This document shows, in pieces, positions 8,557-17,512 of a stretch of 64,000 nt of DNA. Below the pieces are notes generated by a model. It did not search any database. It had not been told where the DNA came from and was given only the letters and a program-made list of their open reading frames with translations. The stretch lies in NCBI RefSeq assembly GCF_002811875.1, contig NZ_NPDZ01000011.1, forward strand, positions 1 through 64,000, in the 5' to 3' direction. Position 1 is the first letter of the stretch, and every line of letters begins with the position of its first letter. Made by a program: the position numbers and the translations under genes. This stretch comes from Leptospira perolatii. Lineage in GTDB: Bacteria > Spirochaetota > Leptospiria > Leptospirales > Leptospiraceae.

Positions 8557-9322
8557 GGATTCCTACTCCTTTGTTTAAGAGTACCACAGAAAGTATAAAA
8601 ATGAAAACTGTTCCCGTTCCCAAAAAGCATAAAGCTAAGGCCGGATCTATATCGCTCACTCCTAAAAACCCGAATCGGAACGCGTTTACCATATATAGGA
8701 TAGGGTTGAATTTAGAGAGCATTTGCCAGGGCATCGGGAGCATCTGAATCGAATAAAAGATTCCGCCTAGGTAGGTTAGCGGGGTCAGTATGAATGTAGG
8801 AATAATTGTAACATCATCGAATTTCTTGGCAAAGAGTGCGTTCAAAAAGCCCCCGAGTGAAAATAACATGGCGGATAGAACGACTGTCAACATCACAGTG
8901 CCTATGCTATATAGCTCCAACTTGGTAAAAAATAGAGAAATGAAAGTTACGATGATACCGACTAGAATCCCGCGGATTACCCCTCCCACTGAATAACCTA
9001 AAACGATCAAGTAAGCAGGAGTCGGGGAGACTAACACTTCCTCTATATTCTTCTGAAATTTTGCTCCGAAAAAAGAAGAGACTACGTTCGTGTATGCGTT
9101 CAAAATCACGGACATCATTACCAATCCGGGAACGATGAATTGAATGTAGGTATGTCCTCCGATGTCCCCAATTTGGGATCCTACTAATTTTCCAAAAATC
9201 AAAAAGTAGAGTGAAATCGTGATACCGGGAGGAATCAATGTTTGTATCCAAATTCTTAAGATTCGAACTGATTCTTTTCGGATTATCGTTAAAAAAGCGT
9301 TGTACTGTTCCCTTGCGTTCAA
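8549..9322 (-). CDS. ABC-2 type transporter permease
   Basis: This 257-residue membrane protein has about six hydrophobic segments and the ABC-2 permease pattern, including GLVMMSVILNAYTNVVSSFF, the SPTPAYLIVLGYSVGGVIRG stretch and LTPLTYLGGIFYSIQMLP. It would form the channel for the ATPase encoded just upstream; their genes overlap by four bases (ATGA). The substrate is unknown. Family members export lipids, polysaccharides, drugs or peptides. Confidence 0.9.
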   Translation of the reverse strand: MNAREQYNAFLTIIRKESVRILRIWIQTLIPPGITISLYFLIFGKLVGSQIGDIGGHTYIQFIVPGLVMMSVILNAYTNVVSSFFGAKFQKNIEEVLVSPTPAYLIVLGYSVGGVIRGILVGIIVTFISLFFTKLELYSIGTVMLTVVLSAMLFSLGGFLNALFAKKFDDVTIIPTFILTPLTYLGGIFYSIQMLPMPWQMLSKFNPILYMVNAFRFGFLGVSDIDPALALCFLGTGTVFIFILSVVLLNKGVGIRA

Positions 9323-10236
9323 GATTTTTTCTCCACCATTTTTAGAAACAGCTCTTCCAGACGATTCGCTTTATTTCTCATACTAGTGATTCGAATTCCG
9401 TTTTCGTCGAGTAGTTGGAAAAGGTCGTTCAAAGAATGACTTTTATTGATTTCTACTTCTAAGGTCAGTTCGTCTATTTTATTCAGTTGGAATCCGTTTA
9501 GATAAGGAACCTCTTTGAGCGGTGTATGCAAATCTAATACGAATGTTTCCGTATGAAGAGTCACGAGCAGTTCCTTCATGCTTGTATTCTGAATGATCTC
9601 GCCTTTGTCGATAATCGCAATCTTCTTGCAGAGATTTTCTGCCTCTTCCAAATAGTGAGTCGTAAGTATAATTGTTACGCCGGAGGAATTTAGTTTTACC
9701 AAAAATTCCCAGAGGGACCTCCTCAACTCTATGTCTACTCCAGCAGTCGGTTCATCCAGAATCAGAATTCTAGGATTGTGTACTAATGCTCGTGCGATCA
9801 TCAATCTGCGTTTTAGTCCTCCGGAAAGTTTTCCCGCGGATTCTTTTCTTCTTTCATAAAGTCCTAATTGTTGCAGATACACTCCTGCTCTTTCGGTGGC
9901 TAGTTTTTTACTCAAACCGTAGTAACCTCCTTGGTTCACTACGATCTGTTCTACTTTTTCGAAAATATTGAAATTGAACTCTTGCGGAACCACTCCTAAA
10001 TACGATTTGGCGATTGCTAACTGAGTATCTAAGTTTGCTCCTAAAATTTCCACGTGTCCGGAAGTTTTGTTTACTAGAGAACTTAGGATGCCTATGACCG
10101 TGGATTTTCCGGCACCGTTTGGTCCTAAAAGTGCAAAGAAATCGCCTTCCTCTACGGTTAAATTGATTCCTTTAAGCGCTTGGTTTCCACCAGCGTACAC
10201 TTTTGTGAGATTTTCTATAACTAAGGCTTTCCCCAT
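9319..10236 (-). CDS. ABC transporter ATP-binding protein
   Basis: The 305-residue ATPase has Walker A GPNGAGKST near residue 39, Q-loop VVPQEFNFN, signature LSGGLKRRL, Walker B ILILDEPTAGVD and the switch histidine in LTTHYLEEAE. A C-terminal extension of about 80 residues follows the nucleotide-binding domain, as in the DrrA/CcmA-like group of ABC-2 exporters. It is the first gene of the minus-strand run ABC ATPase-permease-bolA-bolA-grxD-grx. Confidence 0.93.
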   Translation of the reverse strand: MGKALVIENLTKVYAGGNQALKGINLTVEEGDFFALLGPNGAGKSTVIGILSSLVNKTSGHVEILGANLDTQLAIAKSYLGVVPQEFNFNIFEKVEQIVVNQGGYYGLSKKLATERAGVYLQQLGLYERRKESAGKLSGGLKRRLMIARALVHNPRILILDEPTAGVDIELRRSLWEFLVKLNSSGVTIILTTHYLEEAENLCKKIAIIDKGEIIQNTSMKELLVTLHTETFVLDLHTPLKEVPYLNGFQLNKIDELTLEVEINKSHSLNDLFQLLDENGIRITSMRNKANRLEELFLKMVEKKS

Positions 10237-10342
10237 TCTTAAGAATGATTTCTCCTATCAATTTTTCGTAAACGATTCAGATTCCGAATTCTATTCCATT
10301 TATTGAATGTACTTCCTAAAGCCATTATACGGACATTTTGCG

Positions 10343-11719
10343 CTAAATGCCTAAAATCTCCCTGGCCTTTCTCGCCGCATTTCTGGCGATTTCGGGTAGT
10401 GCAGGGTGAACATAAATCATCTTCAATAGATCGTCCAAGCTTCCGTTCATGGTCATTAGTAAAATGAAAAGATGGATGAGATTCGAAGCCTCGTCACCTA
10501 GGATGTGCGCACCCAAGATCTTTCTGGATTTTCTTTCGACTAGAATTTTCACGATTCCGTCTTTCGAAAGCCGAGCCATTCCGGTCGCGCTCGAGGAATA
10601 CGGATTGATTGCAGAAATATAATCTACTCCTTCTTGTAAAAGCTCCTTCTCTGTTTTCCCCACCGATCCCACTTGTGGGTGAGTGAATACCGCATGTGGA
10701 ACCGGAGGATACACGATCGGAATTTTCTTCTGATCTACATATAATGATTGGAATAGAAACTCGCCTTCAAAGTTCACGGAATGCCTAAAAAAGTATCTTC
10801 CGATAATGTCGCCCAATGCATAGACTCCGGTCGCGGAAGTCTCTAAATACTCGTTCACTTTGATATAGCCGTGTGCATCGGTTTGGATCCCTGCTTTTTC
10901 TAAGTCGAGCCAATCAGAATTAGGTCGGATTCCGGTGGCTACCAAAAGCGCGCTCGCGGTAAGAGAGAATTCCTTTCCTTCTTGCAATGCACTTACATGA
11001 AATTTCCCATCTTGGTAGTTTACATTTAGAATTTGTGTCCGCAGTCGAACGTCTTGAGATTTAGAAAAACTTTTTTCGAAGCTGTCCACGATATCCTGGT
11101 CCTCGTTGGAAAGCATACGATTTCGGACTAAAAAAGTAGTTTTGGATCCGAAAGCTGAATAAGCAAATCCGAGTTCTAGAGCAATGTAACCGCCTCCGAT
11201 TACGATCAGAGAATCCGGAAGTTCTGTTCGCCTCAGTGCCTCTCGGCTAGTCATGTATGGAGTTCCTTCCAGCCCTGGAATATGTGGAATTCTTGGCCTA
11301 GCACCGGCAGCGATAAAGATTCGATCTGCGGTTAGCAGTTCCGTCCCGACTTGTACGGTCTTTTTATCTACAAATCTAGCCTCTGCATGATAAAAGTCGA
11401 TGTTCGGATTTTTTTCATAAGCCGGCTCTATGCTGTCAGAATCTGCGTCTACGGTGGCGGAAATTCTTTCCGTCAATTCTCGGAAGCGAACTTTGAAGTC
11501 TTGCTGGACCTCCAACTGAAATCGATTCGAGTCTTTGAGCGAGGCGAGAATCTCAGCGGGATAGATGAGCATTTTAGAAGGGATGCAACCCCGGTTCAGG
11601 CAAGTGCCTCCCAGTCTATCCTTTTCAATGATTGCAACTTTGTAGCCTAGCTTGGAGGGAGGAGTGACTAACTTTGTGCCACCCCCGGAACCTATAACAA
11701 TGATATCGTACTTCTTCAT
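10343..11719 (-). CDS. FAD-dependent pyridine nucleotide-disulfide oxidoreductase (Lpd/glutathione reductase family)
   Basis: The 458-residue flavoprotein has an N-terminal FAD-binding start, the redox-active pair C40 and C45 in GGTCLNRGCIPSK, an NAD(P)-binding segment VIGGGYIALELG, the second FAD motif GVYALGDIIG, and the catalytic pair H438 and E443 in HPALPE at the C-terminus. It reduces a disulfide with NAD(P)H. The family includes dihydrolipoamide dehydrogenase, glutathione, mycothiol and mercuric reductases, and sequence reading alone does not decide among them. Its place beside glutathione genes makes a glutathione reductase-like role worth testing. The first glycine motif, GSGGGTK, is less regular than usual. 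Confidence 0.85.
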   Translation of the reverse strand: MKKYDIIVIGSGGGTKLVTPPSKLGYKVAIIEKDRLGGTCLNRGCIPSKMLIYPAEILASLKDSNRFQLEVQQDFKVRFRELTERISATVDADSDSIEPAYEKNPNIDFYHAEARFVDKKTVQVGTELLTADRIFIAAGARPRIPHIPGLEGTPYMTSREALRRTELPDSLIVIGGGYIALELGFAYSAFGSKTTFLVRNRMLSNEDQDIVDSFEKSFSKSQDVRLRTQILNVNYQDGKFHVSALQEGKEFSLTASALLVATGIRPNSDWLDLEKAGIQTDAHGYIKVNEYLETSATGVYALGDIIGRYFFRHSVNFEGEFLFQSLYVDQKKIPIVYPPVPHAVFTHPQVGSVGKTEKELLQEGVDYISAINPYSSSATGMARLSKDGIVKILVERKSRKILGAHILGDEASNLIHLFILLMTMNGSLDDLLKMIYVHPALPEIARNAARKAREILGI

Positions 11720-11839
11720 TCGAAAAATTTAGATCCGAGATTCTATTTTGTGAGTTTAGACGGATCGAAACTTAGATTCGGTCGAGGGTACGAATTGTAA
11801 ATGAATGTTTGCTTTTGGGGCCAGTTTGGAACCGGCAGA

Positions 11840-12655
11840 TTACCAACGATCCCTGAGTTCTCTGAGAGAAAGGAAAAGGGATTTTCGGTCGGAAGGTAAT
11901 TCAGGATTTTGGGCCTTCCTTCGAACCGAGGAAATTAACTGTGCAGTCGGTTCGAAGCATAGAAAGAACGGATTGTAAGTGCGTTCTTCCCCGAAGGTCG
12001 CCGTGATAAATTCTCGATCCTGGGAGAGCGACTCTGCGTTTTCTAAAGCCAACCTTGTGGAATCATTACTAGGATCCAGATCAAAGCTGAACCTTAAGTT
12101 ATTCTTTAAATAGTCATGGCCCGGGTAGAGAAGTACCTGATCCGAAAGAGGTTGAAAGATTTGAGAGACCGTCTCGAAGAGAGAAGTGGGATCTCCTCCA
12201 TTTTTGCAGTTTCCAACTCCGCAGTTAAAAATCGTATCTCCCGAAAATACAGCGACAGGAATTTCGTATTCGATCTGCAAAAGGCAGATATGAGCGAATG
12301 TGTGTCCCGGAGTATCGAGGATTCGCAAATAGTTTAACTGGTCCGAGGATTCTAGTATCCTTTCTGAATTGGAAACCGAGCGAGTCGCAAATGGCACGAC
12401 CCTATGTGCATTTTTATGAGTCAGTACTTCCGGACTAAACTCCTTGTATAGTCCTTCGTTTCCTCTGGTATGATCCCCATGCTCGTGGGTATTTACTATG
12501 ATTTGTAAGGACCAACCTTTTTGTTTGAGAACCCGAATCACTTGTTCTGAGTCATAAGGGTCTATACAGAGAGTTTGGCTTGTCGAGCTTTCGTGGACTA
12601 AATAGGTAAAATTTCTGAGAGGACTATTGGTATAGATACGAACGATCTCTTGCAA
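11840..12655 (-). CDS. MBL-fold hydrolase, hydroxyacylglutathione hydrolase (glyoxalase II)-like
   Basis: The 271-residue protein carries the metal-binding motif THEHGDH near residue 57, DTPGHTFAHICL, the bridging aspartate in VFSGDTIFNCGVG, and YPGHDY near residue 180, all in the order found in glyoxalase II. That enzyme splits S-lactoylglutathione to lactate and glutathione. The C-terminal 60 residues correspond to the substrate-binding helical region. Persulfide dioxygenase and other MBL hydrolases are alternatives, but the NCGVGNC stretch fits GloB-type enzymes. The STAS gene begins seven bases upstream. Confidence 0.82.
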   Translation of the reverse strand: MQEIVRIYTNSPLRNFTYLVHESSTSQTLCIDPYDSEQVIRVLKQKGWSLQIIVNTHEHGDHTRGNEGLYKEFSPEVLTHKNAHRVVPFATRSVSNSERILESSDQLNYLRILDTPGHTFAHICLLQIEYEIPVAVFSGDTIFNCGVGNCKNGGDPTSLFETVSQIFQPLSDQVLLYPGHDYLKNNLRFSFDLDPSNDSTRLALENAESLSQDREFITATFGEERTYNPFFLCFEPTAQLISSVRRKAQNPELPSDRKSLFLSLRELRDRW

Positions 12656-12662
12656 GAGATAC

Positions 12663-12977
12663 CTAGCTGATGATGTCTAGATGCTTGTCTAGATTCGCGA
12701 TTCTAAGAATCGTCATTACGTCTCTGCTTAGGTTTCTGAGTTTTAGGCTTCCGTGCCTTTCCGTAACGTACTTTTGGGTATTAAAGATTGCGCCAATTCC
12801 AGAAGAGTCTAAATACACATCTCCTTCAAAGTCTAGAATGATATTCTTATGACCTTGGTCGAAATAACGAATGATAAGCTCCTTCAATGCAAACGCATTT
12901 TTTAGGCTTACATTTCCCTGAATTCGAACTATACATGCTCCGTCTTCTAAGGCCACTTCTGTCTGAAATCCTTCCAA
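12663..12977 (-). CDS. STAS-domain anti-sigma factor antagonist
   Basis: The 104-residue protein is a single STAS domain of the SpoIIAA/RsbV kind. VYLDSSGIGAIF near residue 56 contains the serine pair that is phosphorylated in this family. It would switch an anti-sigma factor or a related partner according to phosphorylation, and the PP2C phosphatase at 17513-18493 is a possible partner, though not adjacent. The start is a TTG at 12977. The gene precedes the glyoxalase II-like gene by seven bases. Confidence 0.88.
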   Translation of the reverse strand: MEGFQTEVALEDGACIVRIQGNVSLKNAFALKELIIRYFDQGHKNIILDFEGDVYLDSSGIGAIFNTQKYVTERHGSLKLRNLSRDVMTILRIANLDKHLDIIS

Positions 12978-13264
12978 TAGGTATCGGCTCCAAATGTATG
13001 CTTTTATATGACAGTCTTAGGGGTTGATTCACTACTTCTTATTTATCGCAAGAGGGAAAAATTTAGCCAGAATTTTGGCCAAAAACCCCCTAAAAAGTTA
13101 AATGTAAGGAACTCTTAGGTAAACTCTTTTTTAAAAGGTAACCCTTGGAAATCCCAATTGCAAACTTTCGGAAATGGCTGGAAAATTCTAGGCATATGTA
13201 AGAATTGTCTGGAGTCATTTTACGATGTCCTTCTCTAAAAAAACTGCCGATAGAAGGAATACCT

Positions 13265-14221
13265 ATGCGAATTAAGTTCTGGGGTGTTCGAGGTTCTATT
13301 TCTTCTCCCGTCAAAGGAGATTTAATAAGATCTAAAATTCTTAAGATTCTAAGTCTAGCTTCTCCTTCCGATTTGCAAAGTCCGGAAGCGATCGAAGATT
13401 TCCTGGATTCCTTGGCGCTTTCTAACTGGAGTACGTACGGGGGAAATACTACCTGTATCGAGATTCGGGACAAGGAAGACCATTTAGTCATTGTGGATGG
13501 CGGTACAGGTCTAAGAGAGCTTGGAAATTCTATCCTGCACGAAGGCTATTTGCAGGGGCAGGGAAGCGCGGTCTGGATTTTCACTCACACGCATTGGGAC
13601 CATATCCAAGGAATTCCTTTCTTTATCCCATTGTATACTCCGGGAAACAAATTCGAAATGCTTAGCTCCGTGGAGAATCTGGAGCAGAGATTGAGATACC
13701 AGCATACATTTACACACTTTCCGGTTCCGTTTGAAGGCTTCCGGGCAGAAAAAACATTTAAGCACGTGCCAGAAGGCAGGGCTTTTAGAGTAACCGACTC
13801 GATCACTGCGATTTCTAAAGCGGTCCGTCACCCCGGTGGAAGTTTTTCGTATCGATTTGAAGAAGACGGTAAGTCATTGATCTTCGCTTCCGATGCTGAG
13901 TTCAACCTGGATGAGATGGAAAATATCGAGGACTATCTGAATTATTTCCGCGGAGCAGATTTATTGGTGTTCGATACACAGTACACTTTTGAGGAATCTT
14001 TGCAAAAGATCGACTGGGGACACAGCACGGCTTCCATGGCGACAGACATCGCGCTCCGAGCAAATGTTAAAAAACTTGTAATGTTCCACCATGATCCTTC
14101 CTATGATGACGAAAAGTTGGACGCAGTGTATTTACGGGCCATCAAATACAAAGAAATGTTCGACCCGGACAACCAACTTGAAATTATTATGGCCAGAGAA
14201 GGACTAGAAATCCAAGTTTAA
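13265..14221 (+). CDS. MBL-fold metallohydrolase, PhnP/cyclic phosphodiesterase-like
   Basis: The 318-residue protein begins MRIKFWGVRGSIS, a typical opening of this subgroup, and contains FTHTHWDHIQGIPFF with the metal-binding histidines and aspartate, HPGGSFSYRFE, and FASDAEFN. A stretch rich in charged residues after residue 20 is an insert. The ATG at 13265 has AGAAGGA about six bases upstream, so the in-frame TTG at 13205 is rejected. Related enzymes hydrolyse phosphodiesters such as cyclic ribose phosphates; the substrate here is unknown. Confidence 0.85.
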   Translation: MRIKFWGVRGSISSPVKGDLIRSKILKILSLASPSDLQSPEAIEDFLDSLALSNWSTYGGNTTCIEIRDKEDHLVIVDGGTGLRELGNSILHEGYLQGQGSAVWIFTHTHWDHIQGIPFFIPLYTPGNKFEMLSSVENLEQRLRYQHTFTHFPVPFEGFRAEKTFKHVPEGRAFRVTDSITAISKAVRHPGGSFSYRFEEDGKSLIFASDAEFNLDEMENIEDYLNYFRGADLLVFDTQYTFEESLQKIDWGHSTASMATDIALRANVKKLVMFHHDPSYDDEKLDAVYLRAIKYKEMFDPDNQLEIIMAREGLEIQV

Positions 14222-14286
14222 CTCTTCTAGGATCCGGTTTAGGGTCCAGCTCTTTCGACAAACTGAAAATAGACGGAGAAATCTGT

Positions 14287-15777
14287 ATGAGCGAATATAT
14301 CATCGGGATCGATGCCGGTACGACTGGAATTCGTACGTATTGTTTCAATAAAGCGGGTGGAGTGATTTCCAGCGCGTATTCAGAATTCAAACAATACTAT
14401 CCAAAGCCTGGATGGGTGGAACACGATCCGGAAGAGATTTGGTCCAAGACCGAAAAATTAATTCTAAAAGCGATCCGTATCGGAAAGCTGAAACCGGAGA
14501 AGGCAGTTGCCATCGGAATCACAAACCAAAGAGAAACCACCGTACTCTTCGAAAAAGATACCGGGAAGCCCGTCTATAACGCGATCGTATGGCAATGCAG
14601 ACGTACCTCCGAGTATTGCACTAGTTTAAAAAAAGAAGGATTGGAACCTGTTTTTAGAAATAAGACAGGACTTGTAATGGATGCGTACTTCAGCGGAACT
14701 AAAATTCGCTGGATCCTAGAGAACGTAAAGGGCGTAAGAGCGAAAGCAGAAAAGGGAAAAGTTCTCTTTGGAACGATAGATACCTATTTGTTATTTCGTT
14801 TAACAAATGGAAAGACTCATAAAACGGATCATACGAATGCAAGTCGTACCTTGATCTACAATATCGAAAAAAAGGACTGGGATAAGGAACTCTTAAAGAT
14901 ACTCGACATACCCGAGGCAGCCCTCCCAGAAGCACACAATTCCAGCAATCTATTTGGTCGCACAGAAGGTGTCAAAGGATTGCCGGATGGGATTCCGATT
15001 TCTTCCCTAGTCGGGGACCAACAGGGTGCATTATTCGGACAGCTTTGCACGGAACCCGGAGAAGCAAAGAATACCTATGGCACAGGTTGCTTTCTGCTAT
15101 TCAATACCGGAAATAAAATGCAGATCTCCAAGAACAATCTGATCACCACTCTGGCCTGCGGTCCGGAAGGTAAAACGGTGTATTGTCTGGAAGGTTCCAT
15201 ATTTATCGGAGGCGCTGTAGTACAGTACCTACGAGACAATTTAAGATTTTTTAAAGAATCTAAGCTCTCTGAGAAGCTGGCTTCTTCCGTCAAGAAAGAG
15301 GATGATGTTGTTTTTGTTCCGGCATTCTCGGGTTTAGGAGCTCCTTATTGGGACATGAACGCTAGAGGTGCTATCTTAGGTCTGACTAGAGATACGACTC
15401 AAGAGCAAATTACTCGGGCAGCACTCAAATCTATCGCCTTACAATCCTACGAACTAGTAGAGGCGATGGAGAACGACACGGGATCCAAATTAAAACTTTT
15501 GAAAGTGGATGGAGGTGCGACTTCCAATAACTGGCTTATGCAATACCAAGCAGATATTCTTGGAAAGAAAGTGGTCCGTCCATCGAACGTGGACACTACT
15601 GTGTTAGGTGCTGCTTATCTCGCCGGTCTGGAAAGAGGATTCTATTCTTCGGTTGCCGACTTAAAGAAAAAGCTAAAGGTAAGTAAAGAATTCACACCGA
15701 ACATGAACCAAGCCACCAGAGAAAAGGAAATCAAAGTCTGGAAGTCCGCTGTGAAAAGGATCTTAACCGAAGGTTGA
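14287..15777 (+). CDS. glpK: glycerol kinase
   Basis: It phosphorylates glycerol to glycerol 3-phosphate. The 496 residues have the FGGY-kinase layout: GIDAGTTGIR near the N-terminus, AIGITNQRETT and WQCRRTSEYC for glycerol binding, TDHTNASRTLIYN, GDQQGALFGQ, NTYGTGCF, FSGLGAPYWD, and KVDGGATSNNWLMQYQADILG near residue 410. Length and motif order match GlpK. No glpF or glpD lies beside it; its flanks are an MBL hydrolase and a converging unknown gene. Confidence 0.96.
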   Translation: MSEYIIGIDAGTTGIRTYCFNKAGGVISSAYSEFKQYYPKPGWVEHDPEEIWSKTEKLILKAIRIGKLKPEKAVAIGITNQRETTVLFEKDTGKPVYNAIVWQCRRTSEYCTSLKKEGLEPVFRNKTGLVMDAYFSGTKIRWILENVKGVRAKAEKGKVLFGTIDTYLLFRLTNGKTHKTDHTNASRTLIYNIEKKDWDKELLKILDIPEAALPEAHNSSNLFGRTEGVKGLPDGIPISSLVGDQQGALFGQLCTEPGEAKNTYGTGCFLLFNTGNKMQISKNNLITTLACGPEGKTVYCLEGSIFIGGAVVQYLRDNLRFFKESKLSEKLASSVKKEDDVVFVPAFSGLGAPYWDMNARGAILGLTRDTTQEQITRAALKSIALQSYELVEAMENDTGSKLKLLKVDGGATSNNWLMQYQADILGKKVVRPSNVDTTVLGAAYLAGLERGFYSSVADLKKKLKVSKEFTPNMNQATREKEIKVWKSAVKRILTEG

Positions 15778-15802
15778 TTCTTTCCGAGTGATTGCGGATT
15801 TT

Positions 15803-17092
15803 CTAATAGTTATAAGAAAGAAGCGAAAACTCCACAGGCTTTCTGTCTGCTCCAATTCCACCACCTACGACCAATTTTGTTTGGTCGTAGCGCGGAATTT
15901 CCAGTATAGAGTTCTCCGGAATTTTATAATATTCTACTGAATCTCTCTCTCTTTTGGAAATTAAAAGGTCCGCTCTAAAAACTTCTAGAGACTGGCCGAC
16001 CCTGAATAGAATTTTCTCTTGGGTGACCGCGAACAATTCGATTCCGTGGCCGACCAGGTTTAGATTATATTTTTCTGCAGGAATCGTTTGAAAATGCACT
16101 TCCTTTCTGGTTCCTAGAGAAATTTGCTCCTCGTTGCGAGCGATCGCATATACTGGAAAGATTCCTTCTTCATAATAGATTTTCCGGGAAAATCTTCTGA
16201 AGATTTCCTTTTCTACGATTTCCTCAAACGATTCTCCAGGATCTGGTTTTTTGGCCGGGCTAGACTGAATGGACTTCCACTTGTTTTTGGAAACGTTCTT
16301 CTCGACCATCCTTTTTACGGGACTGGAAAGCCTCGCGATCGAAAACTTTAAAAGTCTTTCGTCCATGATGTTCAAGATCGAATTCAAAAAGGGTCCGTGA
16401 ATTAAGGGAAGAATTTCTATCGTAAAAATCTTATCCCTCAAAAAGGAAGCGAATTCGGGTTCTTTGCTGAACAGGTTTGATACGATCGTTTGCTCTTCTG
16501 CAGGAGTTCCCGCGTATAATATTTTTACTAAGCGAAACAGGTAACTTTTGCTTTCTTTGTCAAAGTACAATTCTTCGATCTTTTTCGAAACAGATTTCTC
16601 GTCCAGTTCCGGATTCACTATATCCCTGAGAGATAGATAGCGAGTTGAAATCTGTCTGGTTCGATCCAATCTGACTAGAGTAAACTTTCCAGTTTGTATG
16701 GGCCCGATCTGAGTCGAGTGAGAAGGCGCTGTTAAAAGATAGATCGGAATTTTTCCGATCGGTGAATAAGGATGCTTTTTGATCAAGTACAGCTTTCCAC
16801 CCGACAACTCTCTTGTGCCTTCTGGAAATCTAGTTTCTTCAAGAGATAGATTTCCGTTTTTGTAAGAAATGTACGCAGGGCTATGCATTGGTTCGGATTC
16901 GTAAGTTCTGCGCGAGTATTCCAGCTTATATAGAAACTTAGGAATCATGCTGGGTTGCGAATAGAGATAGGGGAGTTCCTCGATTTGATTCGGATCAAAA
17001 TCATAAAATGGAGATTGAGTGGTTTTGACTCGGGCTACCGAGTCCGGAGTGCATAGAAAGAAATGGTAGTTTGATCCCTCAATGTGAATCAT
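15803..17092 (-). CDS. unknown protein with central FliG C-terminal-like helical region
   Basis: I do not recognise the whole 429-residue protein. Residues about 190-280 read like the FliG middle/C-terminal repeat: a spaced helix pattern through EEQTIVSNLFSKEPEFASFL, then IFTIEILPLIHGPFLNSIL, then ERLLKFSIARLSSPVKRMVE and KNVSKNKWK. In FliG the same order appears around the DPELAEEIR and FEDL segments. The flanks are beta-rich and unlike FliG. I use the ATG at 17092, which has GGAG eight bases upstream, rather than the TTG at 17125. It ends the operon lipoprotein-PP2C-small protein-this gene. Confidence 0.65.
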   Translation of the reverse strand: MIHIEGSNYHFFLCTPDSVARVKTTQSPFYDFDPNQIEELPYLYSQPSMIPKFLYKLEYSRRTYESEPMHSPAYISYKNGNLSLEETRFPEGTRELSGGKLYLIKKHPYSPIGKIPIYLLTAPSHSTQIGPIQTGKFTLVRLDRTRQISTRYLSLRDIVNPELDEKSVSKKIEELYFDKESKSYLFRLVKILYAGTPAEEQTIVSNLFSKEPEFASFLRDKIFTIEILPLIHGPFLNSILNIMDERLLKFSIARLSSPVKRMVEKNVSKNKWKSIQSSPAKKPDPGESFEEIVEKEIFRRFSRKIYYEEGIFPVYAIARNEEQISLGTRKEVHFQTIPAEKYNLNLVGHGIELFAVTQEKILFRVGQSLEVFRADLLISKRERDSVEYYKIPENSILEIPRYDQTKLVVGGGIGADRKPVEFSLLSYNY

Positions 17093-17148
17093 GGAACCAG
17101 CTCCAAGTATTTGAATCCGCCGCAAAAAAACGGATCGGAGTTTTTAAC

Positions 17149-17439
17149 TTAATCCGGCTCTTCCGCCAGGTCCGGGTGTAGAATAGATAAGGCCGGAGAG
17201 CTATGATCCTTTTTGGAAAGCTTTCCGATTAACTGCTTCTTGAATTTCGGCCAATCATAGTTTTCTTTTAGTTCTAGTATTTCCTCCTCGAGGCCGTGAG
17301 GCAAAAAATCCAATATTTCGATTTCGGTAAGTCCGGTCACTAAGACTGCGTCCGCTATGACTCGAAGTACTTTTCTGGCGTCCCTTTCGTTCCAAGAGAT
17401 TCTAACAGCCAATTTCATGGCGGATTCCGAATGATCCAT
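17149..17439 (-). CDS. small unknown protein (96 aa)
   Basis: This is a soluble, charged, acidic-ended protein with no motif I recognise. The middle, ISWNERDARKVLRVIADAVL, looks helical. It lies 73 bases after the PP2C gene and 56 bases before the FliG-like gene on the same strand, so co-transcription is likely. An internal ATG at 17421 is an alternative start. Confidence 0.6.
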   Translation of the reverse strand: MDHSESAMKLAVRISWNERDARKVLRVIADAVLVTGLTEIEILDFLPHGLEEEILELKENYDWPKFKKQLIGKLSKKDHSSPALSILHPDLAEEPD

Positions 17440-17512
17440 TTCTATAATTCTATTTTCGGATGGCTTTTCTTCAACGGGAAAACACAGAAGAAAAAGAAAT
17501 GCGGTTCGAAAA

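Noticed and set aside
12978..13264. Possible small gene or riboswitch in the divergent gap
   Set aside because: The gap has AT-rich promoter-like sequence and one weak GCCA/TGGC pairing, but no frame with a ribosome site and no conserved RNA pattern.
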